DNA of 64,000 nt from Megaleporinus macrocephalus (Eukaryota > Chordata > Actinopteri > Characiformes > Anostomidae), in assembly GCA_021613375.1 (NCBI GenBank), contig CM038726.1, positions 8,326,349 through 8,390,348 of the forward strand. Direction: 5' to 3'. The number at the start of each line of letters is the position of its first letter. Positions within the stretch are counted from its first letter, which is position 1. Shown one piece after another: positions 48,031 through 56,545 of the stretch. The notes beneath the pieces are model-generated. The model ran no database searches, was not told where the DNA came from, and worked only from the letters and a program-made list of their open reading frames with translations. Both the position numbers and the translations under genes were made by a program.

Positions 48031-49779
48031 CTACCAACATACCCAAACATGTCCAAACCATCTCAGTCTGGCCTCTCTAACTATATCCCATAGTTTTTTA
48101 ACCTGTGCTGTACCTCTGATGGTCTCATTCCTAACCTTATCCATCCTTGTCACTCCCAAGGAAAACCTCAGCATCTTCAGCTCTGCCACTTCCAGTTCTT
48201 TCTCCTGTCTTTTTGTCAATGTTACTGTCTCCAAACCATACACCATAGCAGGTCTCACCACTGTCTCTAAACTATACAACATAGCAGGTCTCACCACTGT
48301 CTCCAAACCATACACCATAGCAGGTCTCACCACTGTCTCCAAACCATACACCATAGCAGGTCTCACCACTGTCTCCAAACCATACACCATAGCTTCTCTC
48401 ACCACTGTCTCCAAACCATACAACATAGCAGGTCTCACCATGGTCTCCAAACCATACAACATAGCAGGTCTCACCACTGTCTCCAAACCATACACCATAG
48501 CAGGTCTCACCACTGTCTCCAAACCATACAACATAGCAGGTCTCACCACTGTCTCCAAACCATACAACATAGCAGGTCTCACCACTGTCTCCAAACCATA
48601 CACCATAGCAGGTCTCACCACTGTCTCCAAACCATACACCATAGCAGGTCTCACCACTGTCTCCAAACCATACACCATAGCTTCTCTCACCACTGTCTCC
48701 AAACCATACAACATAGCAGGTCTCACCATGGTCTCCAAACCATACAACATAGCAGGTCTCACCACTGTCTCCAAACCATACACCATAGCAGGTCTCACCA
48801 CTGTCTCCAAACCATACAACATAGCAGGTCTCACCACTGTCTCCAAACCATACACCATAGCAGGTCTCACCACTGTCTCCAAACCATACACCATAGCAGG
48901 TCTCACCACTGTCTCCAAACCATACAACATAGCAGGTCTCACCACTGTCTCCAAACCATACACCATAGCAGGTCTCACCACTGTCTCCAAACCATACACC
49001 ATAGCAGGTCTCACCACTGTCTCCAAACCATTCAACATAGCAGGTCTCACCACTGTCTCCAAACCATACAACATAGCAGGTCTCACCACTGTCTCCAAAC
49101 CGTACAACATAGCAGGTCTCACCACTGTCTCCAAACCGTACAACATAGCTGATCTCACCACTGTCTCCAAACCGTACAACATAGCAGGTCTCACCACTGT
49201 CTCCAAACCGTACAACATAGCAGGTCTCACCACTGTCTCCAAACCGTACACCATAGCAGGTCTCACCACTGTCTCCAAACCGTACACCATAGCAGGTCTC
49301 ACCACTGTCTCCAAACCGTACACCATAGCAGGTCTCACCACTGTCTCCAAACCGTACACCATAGCAGGTCTCACCACTGTCTCCAAACCGTACACCATAG
49401 CAGGTCTCACCACTGTCTCCAAACCGTACACCATAGCAGGTCTCACCACTGTCTCCAAACCATACACCATAGCAGGTCTCACCACTGTCTCCAAACCATA
49501 CACCATAGCAGGTCTCACCACTGCCTTGTAAACTTTTCCTTTGACCTTTGCTGCCACCCTTTTGTCACAAATCACTCCTGAAACTTTTCTCCATGCACTC
49601 CATCCTGCCTGGACTCTCTTCTTGACCTCTTTACCACACTCCCCATTTTCCTGGACAGTCGACCCTAAGTACTTGAAGTCCTGCACCTTTGTGACCTCTG
49701 CTCCTTGTAGCCTCACTGGTCCACCTGTCTCCCTCCCATTCACACACATGTACTCTGTCTTGCAACAGCTGACTTTCAT
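48031..49779 (-). pseudogene. LINE RT C-terminal ORF with about 36 tandem 12-residue repeats
   Basis: The 582-codon frame begins MKVSCCKTEYMCVNGRETGG, then has QDFKYLGSTVQENGECGKEV and VSGVICDKRVAAKVKGKVYK. It then has about 36 copies of VVRPAM(V/L)YGLET (48,230-49,525), and closes with LEVAELKMLRFSLGVTRMDK and a stop after ARLRWFGHVWVCW. Known relatives have the 12-residue unit once. The 36-bp unit keeps the frame open. Variant order shows a 288-bp (8-unit) block duplicated inside the array: the SEAM-type variant AGCTTCTCTC occurs at 48,391 and 48,679. Confidence 0.9.
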
Positions 49780-49858
49780 TCCTCTTCTTTCAAGTGCATA
49801 TCTCTACCTCTCCAAGTTATCTTCCACCAGTTCCCTGTTCTCACCACAGATCACAATA

Positions 49859-50728
49859 TCATCTGCAAACATCATAGTCCATGGAGATTCCTGCCTCATC
49901 TGTTAGTCGGTCCATCACCAGAGCAAACAAGAAGGGGCTCAGAGCCGATCCTTGATGTAGTCCCACCTCCACCTTACAGCTATCTGTCACTCCTACAGCA
50001 CATCTCACCACTGTCCTGCTGTCCTCATACATGTCCTGTACCAGTCTGACATACTTCTCTGCTACTCCAGATTTCCTCATACAACACCACAGCTCCTCCC
50101 TCGGCACTCTGTCATACGCTTGTTCTAAATCAACAAAGACACAGTGAAGTTCTTTCTGACCCTCTCTGTACTTCTCCATCAGCATCCTCAAAGCAAAGTT
50201 GGTCTCTGTGGTGCTCCTTCTTGGCATGAAACCAAACTGCTGCTCACAAATAGTTACCTCTTGTCTAAGTCTAGCTTCCACAACTCTCTCCCAGATCTTC
50301 ATTGTGTGGCTCATCAACTTAATTTTCCTGTAGTTGTTACAACTCTGTACATCACCCTTGTTTTTAAAAATGGGCACCAGCACACTTCTCCTCCATTCCT
50401 CTGGCATTTTCTCACTCTCAACAATGCCATTGAATAACGTAGTCAAAAACCTCACTGCCATCTCTCCTAGACATTTCCATACCTCCACTGGTATGTCATC
50501 AGGTCCAACTGCCTTCCCTTTCTTCATCCTCTTCAAAGCTTTCCGAACTTCATTCTCACTGATCTTTTCTACTTCCTGATCCACAGTTTCAATGACCTCT
50601 ACTCTTCTTTCCCTTTCATTCTCTTCATTGATGAGCTCCTCAAAGTACTCCTTCCATCTTCTCATCACACTTTCCTCACTTGTTAGAACATTACCATTCC
50701 TATCTTTAACAAGTCTAACCTGCTGCAC
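49859..50728 (-). pseudogene. LINE reverse transcriptase, fingers/palm part
   Basis: A 289-codon frame with LINE RT hallmarks: [91 protein letters not shown], and [17 protein letters not shown]. The catalytic YADD-type motif would follow, but the frame ends just after MDYDV..., so the active-site strand is lost or frameshifted at about 49,860. Confidence 0.85.
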
Positions 50729-51140
50729 ATCCTTTCCAGATTCCTCTGTCTGGCCAATCTATACAAGTCCTTCTCACCTTCTTTAGTGTCCAACCTCCCA
50801 TACAACTCATCATACGCCTTCTGCTTTGCCTTTGCTACCTCTCTTTTTGCCCTACGTTGCATCTTCTTATATTCCTGTCTACTCTCGTCAGTCCCGTCAC
50901 TGTCTCATTTCTTCTTGGCAAACCTCTTCCTCTGAATAGCTTCCTGCATTTCACTGTTCCACCACCAGGTTCCGTTATCCTCTTTTCTCTGTCCAGATGA
51001 CACACCAAGTACCTTCCCACCTGTCTCTCTAATCACTGTTGCTGTAGTAGCCCAGTCATCTGGGAGCTTGTTCTTACCACCAGAGCCTTTAACAGCTCCT
51101 CTCTGAACTCTTCACCACATGCTTCCTTCCTCAGTTTCCA

Positions 51141-51910
51141 TTATTTGATCTTCTTCTCTGGTTTGACTGTTTTCCTCTTCTTCACAACAACAGTCATTCT
51201 ACACACCACCATCCGATGCTGTTTGGTCACGCTCTCTCCTGCCACAACCTTACAGTCCCCAATCTCCATCAGATTTCCTCCTCTACACAGAATGTAGTCT
51301 ACTTGTGAACTCCTCCCTCCACTCTTATAGGTCACCCTATGTTTCTCCCTTTCTTGGTGTTGACTACAGCCATTTCCATCCTCTTGGCAAAATCCACCAC
51401 CATCTGTCCTTCCTGATTCCTTTCCTTGACACCAAACCATCACTTCCTCATCTCCTCTGTGTCCTTCACCAACATGTCCATTTAGGTCTGCTCATATCAC
51501 CACTCTCTCCATCCTGGGAATACTTTCTATCACTTCATCTAGATCCCTCCAAAACTTCACTTTCAACCTGTGGCGCATAACCACTGACAACATTCAACAT
51601 CAGACCTTCTACTTCTACCTTCAGACACATCACCCTATCTGACACTCGGTTCACCTCTACTACGTTCTTTGCGAATTCCTCTTTCAGACTACTCCTACTC
51701 CATTTCTCTTTCTGTCCACACCATGGTAAAACAGTTTAAAGCCTGCTCCAATGCTGCGAGCCTTGCTGCCCTTCCACTTGGTCTCTTGGACACATAAAAC
51801 ATATACCTTCCTTCTCTGCATCATGTCAGCCAGCTCTCTACCTTTGCCTGTCATTGTCCCTACATTCAGAGTTGCCACCCTCAGCCCTAAACTCTTGGCT
51901 TTCATCCTCT
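51141..51910 (-). pseudogene. LINE APE-type endonuclease fragments
   Basis: Two minus-strand frames: 51,905-51,684 reads LRVATLNVGTMTGKGREL and VLCVQETKWKGSKARSI, the N-terminal part with the metal-binding Asn and Glu of APE-type endonucleases. 51,443-51,141 reads YKSGGRSSQVDYILCRGG and KQHRMVVCRM, the C-terminal part with the S..DYIL and H motifs. They are in different frames, so the domain is broken. Confidence 0.75.
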
Positions 51911-52164
51911 CTTTCTGTCTCCTGACACGTTTCCCTCCTTGTGGTTTTCGTCCAACAGTAGCCCAATTTCCACCGGCACCCTGTTTGTCGTTGTTAACCC
52001 GGGCCTCGACCGATCCGGTATGGTATCACTCAGACGAACTCGCATGTTTGTTTTGGCAAAGTGTTTTACGTCAGATGCCCTTCCTGACACAACCCTCACC
52101 ATTTACCCGGCCTTGGGACCAGCACAAAAGATACACTGCCTTGTGTTCCCTAGTGGCTGGTTTG

Positions 52165-52798
52165 TCTAAGTCATAAGTTTACATATGCTTTAGCTTCACA
52201 ATTCCTGACATTTAATCCTAGTCCACATTCCCTCTCTTAGGTCAGTTAGTACCAAGGATGTGTAACGTCAGAATAATACTAGAGACAATGATTTATTTCA
52301 GCTTTTATTTCTTTCATCACATTCTCAGTGGCTCAGACGTTTACATACACGTGAATAGTATTTGGTATCATTGCCTTTAAATTGTCTAACTTGGGTCAAA
52401 CGTTTTGGGTAGCCTTCCACAAGCTTTTCACAATGAGTAGCTGAAATTTTGTTCAATTCGTCCAGAACTGGTGTAACTGAGTCAGGTTTATAGGCCTCCT
52501 TGCTACCCAAAGGCTACCCAAAACTTTTGACCCAAGTTAAACAATTTAAGGGCAATGATGCCAAGTACTAATCATGTGTATGTAAACGTCTGAGCCACTG
52601 AGAATGTGATGAAAGAAATAAAAGCTGAAATAAATCACTGTCTCTAGTATTATTCTGACATTACACGTTCTTAGAATATAGAAGTGATCCTAACGGACCT
52701 AAGAGAGGGAATGTGCACTAGGATTAAATGTTAGGAATTGTGAAAAACTGAGTTTAAATAGATGCGGCTAAGACGTATGTAAACTTAGGACTTTGGCT
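52165..52798. mobile_element. Non-autonomous Tc1-like element with long terminal inverted repeats
   Basis: About 300 bp at each end are inverted copies. The outer ends read TCATAAGTTTACATATGC and (opposite strand) TCCTAAGTTTACATACGT, and inner direct repeats include GGCTCAGACGTTTACATACA. This outer plus inner repeat layout with TTTACATACA is that of Sleeping Beauty/IR-DR type Tc1 elements. There is no transposase; it is a hairpin of two ends joined at about 52,500. Confidence 0.8.
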
Positions 52799-52937
52799 AT
52801 ATGTAATGCAGAAATCACTATTTGTATTTTCACCTGTACTGTACATGCTGGCACATGTGATATAGTATTCAAAATTTGGATCAGCACATACACAGTCTTC
52901 CTTTTAATTACAAATTTGTTTTTTTGACCCCTTTAAG

Positions 52938-53162
52938 GTAGAGCCACCCAGAAGAAGAAAACACCCTGGCATCAGACAGGTGCAGGTGGTGGAAAGGCAC
53001 ATGAATCGCTTCATCGCATCCTGCATTGTACCAGCAAAGAGTGATTGCGAGAAATGTCTAAAGGCTGAACCAGAAGCTCTTAAGAACTGGAGCTGGCAGA
53101 ACCCGAAATTCTACGTTTATAACAGAATTACTGCCTTTAAAAGGAAAATGCAACATAAGTAG
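52938..53162 (+). CDS. Exon for small basic Cys-containing domain (PAKSDCEKC motif)
   Basis: Follows an acceptor (TTTTGACCCCTTTAAG|) and runs 74 codons to a stop. It reads RRRKHPGIRQVQVVERHM, FIASCIVPAKSDCEKC, LKAEPEALKNWSWQNPKFYV and YNRITAFKRKM. I recall the pattern (hydrophobic helix, VPxKxDCxxC, xxxEPxAL, W..VKFYVxNRIT) from the C-termini of many uncharacterised teleost proteins. Some of these carry tyrosine-recombinase-like domains and occur as repeats. It is probably the last exon of the mobile unit that also holds the SET gene, now separated by the LINE and Tc1 insertions. Function unknown; DNA binding is a guess. Confidence 0.5.
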   Translation, partial: VEPPRRRKHPGIRQVQVVERHMNRFIASCIVPAKSDCEKCLKAEPEALKNWSWQNPKFYVYNRITAFKRKMQHK

Positions 53163-53235
53163 TGTGACAATCACCAACTCTCTGGTAGGGAAGTTTATGT
53201 TTATGCTCACACATGTCTCATCACGGCATACTGCA

Positions 53236-53885
53236 TACAGTTGATGTCATAAGTTTACATTCACTTCAGCCACATTCATTTAAACTTAGTTTTTCACAAT
53301 TCCTGACATTTAATCCTAGTTCACAATTCCTCTCTTAGGTCAGTTAGTACCACTACTAAATTCTAAGAATGTGTAATGTCAGAATAATACTAGAGACAAT
53401 GATTAATTTCAGATTTTACTTCTTCATCACATTCTCAGTGGCTCAGATGTTTACATACACATGATTAGTATTTGGTATCATTGCCTTTAAATTGTTTAAC
53501 TTGGGTCAAACATTTCAGGTAGCCTTCCACAAGCTTCTCACAATAAGTAGCTGGAATTTTGTTCCATTCCTCCTGACAGAACTGGTGTAACTGGAGTCAG
53601 GTTTATAGGCATCCTTGCTCACTCAGTTCTGCTCATAGATTTCTTTGGGATTGAGGTCAGGGCTTTGTGATGGACACTCCATTGCCATCTCTTTGTTGAC
53701 CTTCACAAAATAGATAGCATCACGTGGAGGTAATGAAGCAACATCTCAAGGCGTCAGCCAGGAAGTTAAAGCTTGGGTGCAAATGGGTGTTCCATGGACA
53801 GTGACCTCAAGGATACGTCCTTATTGTGTTAAACAAGTTGAACAATTTAAAGGCAATGATACCAAATACAAATCATGTGTACTTA
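53236..53885. mobile_element. Partial Tc1-like element, same family as 52.2 kb
   Basis: Starts ACAGTTGATGTCATAAGTTT and ACATTCACTTCAGCC, then matches the 52,165 arm (CACAATTCCTGACATTTAAT, GGTCAGTTAGTACC, GGCTCAGATGTTTACATACA). It extends further inward than the 52.2-kb copy (TTTCTTTGGGATTGAGGTCA, GGGCTTTGTGATGG), which is transposase-adjacent sequence in autonomous relatives. The right arm is represented only by AACAATTTAAAGGCAATGAT near 53,840-53,870. Confidence 0.7.
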
Positions 53886-54299
53886 TTTTGTACTGTTTAA
53901 AATGCATTTGAACATGCATGGCATTGTTTTGGTCTGAAGTGCCAATGTGAAAAGTGAGGAATCCCTTTATAAACTCAGGCAAGGAGAGTTTAACTTTTTT
54001 GTTAATGTTGATGTCATTTGTGAAATTGAACTCATTAAAAGTTGAATTTTGCAATTTAAATGTGTTTCATGCTTTAAATTAAATGACAGTTGATTAAGTG
54101 GTAGTTATGTGACTATGTGATTACATACACAGCTGTAGGTCTTCTATGCAACATGATACTTTGCATCACCCATTTGCAGGCCTCACGCTACAAATCATAA
54201 TATTATTTATGAACTACTAGGAAAAGCTAATTTCCAAAGTTTGAACTGTTATGTATTAGAGCTGCGACAACTTGGAAATACGTCAATTTGCATAACGTG

Positions 54300-54480
54300 C
54301 ATCGGCAGCAGGATAGCAGCATTGTCCAGTCAAGTTTAATTCTATAGTGTCGTCACAGAGTAGCTTCTGTCCGGTTCCAAAGCCCCCATGAGCAAAAAAA
54401 GGTGACAGTGGCAGGAAAAACTCTCAGAATGGGAGAAAGGAACCTAGAGTGGAACCGCACTCAAAGGGGAACCGCTCCTC
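54300..54480. repeat. Dispersed teleost repeat fragment
   Basis: GTGGCAGGAAAAACTCTCAG, GGAGAAAGGAACCTAGAG and CAAAGGGGAACCGCTCCTCT resemble a common dispersed fish repeat. No coding content. Confidence 0.4.
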
Positions 54481-55369
54481 TGCTGTCTTTTCCCACCCTG
54501 GCTTGATATTCTAAGTTTATTAACACATGTAATGTGTTTATGTTAGTAGTAGATCACTTCAAAGGTAACTTTCTAACTGTGTCTTCTTGTTTAAAAGTAA
54601 TTTCGGTACCAGACCGTTACACCATGCATGATCTAACTTTGTTATTCAACCTGTTTATATCTATTTATCTGTTTACATTTATGAGTGAGAGAATAGCTCA
54701 CTGTCACAGCAGTTTGAGCTCCAGTATTTTTCTTCTGTAAAACAGGCTACCTGAGGTATTTGTTGCAGAATATTGCGCTGAAGTACATACTGTAAGGTTT
54801 TTTAAAAAATATTAAGAGAAATATATATTACTGAATCATTTTGAGTTTTTTTTTTTTTTAATTGAGCACAAAACCCCCTTTAGAATAATTGATACATTAG
54901 TCATAAGATTAATCAATTAATTGAAAAAAAAATACTAATGGTAAAATAAATGTTAGGTGCAGTATTATTATTGATGTACTACAACTCTCTTTTAACTGTA
55001 TTTAGTTACTGATTAAACCTTTTACAATAAATGCAACAATTTAAAGACTTTAAGGATATAAATGCATCAGTTTTCTGTAGTAATACACTTGTTGTTGAAG
55101 GTCCCCATAAATCAAATGGAATTTGTGTAAATTATGCAAATAATATTTAAATGAGGTCCCCTTCAGCCACGTTCACTCGAGATTTCTTAAGTCCCCATAT
55201 AACATGGTCCAGTCATTACTTCATGATTTCCAGTGTTTTAAGTCGTGTATAGGCCAACAGCTCTATCGCGAGTGTACCTGATTTTTTTCAAAGCTCTAGC
55301 ACCTTTAGAAAGGGTGGTCCCCACAAGTGATGATTAAAAACTTGGTCCCCGTCCAGCATGGAAACCAGT
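54481..55369. other. AT-rich right end of the SET-gene unit
   Basis: No gene. 55,100-55,350 contains five GTCCCC motifs and the inverted AATCATCAC terminus described for the 44.25-55.36 kb unit. Confidence 0.45.
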
Positions 55370-55419
55370 ATGTGTGTGTGTGTATGTGTGTTTGTGTGTG
55401 TATGTATGTATGTGTGTGT

Positions 55420-55460
<41 letters not shown>

Positions 55461-55480
55461 TGTGTGTATGTGTGTGTGTG
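55370..55480. repeat. (TG)n-rich microsatellite, right flank of SET copy 1
   Basis: About 110 bp of TG with TATG and TTTG interruptions. Confidence 0.9.
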
Positions 55481-55550
55481 AATGAGGTAACAGTGTTATT
55501 AATGGTGTGTATAGCTGTGAAGATCAGATTTGTGACTGATTTATACTCAC

Positions 55551-55566
55551 GTGGCAGTTGAAGCTC
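55551..55566 (-). CDS. Tentative 16-nt microexon (GIMAP-type gene)
   Basis: Minus-strand acceptor TTCTCTTCACAG| and donor |GTGAGTAT bracket GAGCTTCAACTGCCAC. Entering in phase 0 and leaving in phase 1 it gives ELQLP-H and joins the 17-nt microexon in frame. Support is splice consensus and phase only. Confidence 0.35.
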
Positions 55567-55797
55567 CTGTGAAGAGAATAATATGAAGTGAATGTTTCAT
55601 GTATGGAATCATAAGTGAATTATTAGATGTAAATATCAGTAAAGCTGGAGATTTAACAACACAGTGAATGTAGAAAACACTGCACTGTTTGTAGAGTTTC
55701 TTTTCTTTATGAGGATCTGATACAGACTGAACCTCATATTTCAGATTTTTATTTCAGTAATTTTAATTTTATTTACTGTAATTTTATCTGTGTCCTC

Positions 55798-56105
55798 TCT
55801 GTCTGTCTGTCTGATTCTCTCTCTGTCTGTCTGATTCTCTCTCTGTCTGTCTGATTCTCTCTCTGTCTGTCTGATTCTCTCTCTCTCTGTCTGATTCTCT
55901 CTCTGTCTGTCTGATTCTCTCTCTCTCTGTCTGATTCTCTCTCTGTCTGTCTGATTCTCTCTCTGTCTGTCTGTCTGATTCTCTCTCTGTCTGTCTGTCT
56001 GTGTCTCTCTCTCTGTCTGTCTCTCTGTCTGTCTCTCTGTCTGTCTGTTTGTCTGTCTGTCTGATTCTCTGTCTCTCAGTCTGTCGGTCTGTCTGTCTTT
56101 GATGA
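55798..56105. repeat. CTGT/CTCT-rich array, about 20-bp unit
   Basis: About ten units of GATTCTCTCTCTGTCTGTCT with CTGT-only stretches at the right. The RQTERESDRQ protein on the minus strand is an artefact of this array. Confidence 0.9.
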
Positions 56106-56545
56106 CAGATCAGATTAAATGACCTCACAAACATCACCAGAGAGACACCATTACATTACCAGTACAAACCACTAGAAGTTCTTCTCTGTGCTGACTGAAC
56201 TTCACTCTCTCACACAGGAGACGAGTAACTTAACCATTCAGCCCAACAACCAATCACAAAACACACACAGCACAACTCACACTCTACTCCATCCACTAAA
56301 CTACCAGCCTGTTCCTCCAAGAAACTCAGAGAGAAGATTAAAGTGAGCAGATTTCTGAGTATAAACTGGAGACAGTGTGAGATTTTCACTCACTGCTTTT
56401 TAGAGTTACAGTCATTCAGTAAAAGAGTCTCAGATATAACTGAGTCTATCAGTTTCAGCAGTGATGAGTCAGAAATACATTCACCAGAAACCTTTCAGTG
56501 TTTAAATGAGCCCATAATTTATAATCATATGACATACATTATCTG
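56106..56545. other. Non-coding intron sequence
   Basis: No gene supported between the CTGT array and the 11-bp array. Confidence 0.4.

Larger units (their letters stand above)
47883..52160 (-). mobile_element. RTE-type LINE, near full length, disrupted
   Basis: A non-LTR retrotransposon on the minus strand. At the 5' end (52,160 down) is text such as GGTGAGGGTTGTGTCAGGAA and GGGCATCTGACGTAAAAC, usual for fish RTE-like elements. Then come an APE-type endonuclease in pieces (51.9-51.1 kb), a reverse-transcriptase segment (50,728-49,859), a C-terminal segment with a giant tandem array (49,779-48,031), and a 3' end with a GAAAAGCCGAAAGAAGAATA tail next to AAGAGATGGC. Several frameshifts and stops between segments mean it is not autonomous. 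It interrupts the SET-gene unit between 47.88 kb and the exon at 52.94 kb. The clade assignment is by recollection of similar fish elements. Confidence 0.8.
44251..55358. mobile_element. Candidate large mobile unit carrying a KMT5A-like SET gene (copy 1)
   Basis: The left edge, where similarity to the second copy begins, is AATCATCACGTCATGGGG (44,256-44,273) next to a TG microsatellite. At 55,336-55,317 the opposite strand reads TAATCATCACTTGTGGGGAC, also close to a TG tract (from about 55,370). Several GTCCCC/GGGGAC motifs cluster at each end (44,270-44,345 and 44,550; 55,100-55,350). Inside are the SET gene, a further exon at 52.9 kb, and later insertions: an RTE LINE (47.88-52.16 kb) and two Tc1-like elements. 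Without those insertions the unit would be about 6 kb. No transposase or recombinase is visible, so this is inference from the ends plus duplication. Confidence 0.45.

Noticed and set aside
48119..49531. 470-codon plus-strand frame with KPYTIAGLTTVS repeats
   Set aside because: It is the antisense shadow of the tandemly repeated LINE ORF, whose true strand is minus as shown by the flanking reverse-transcriptase motifs.
55784..56137. RQTERESDRQ repeat protein
   Set aside because: Product of the CTGT/CTCT array.
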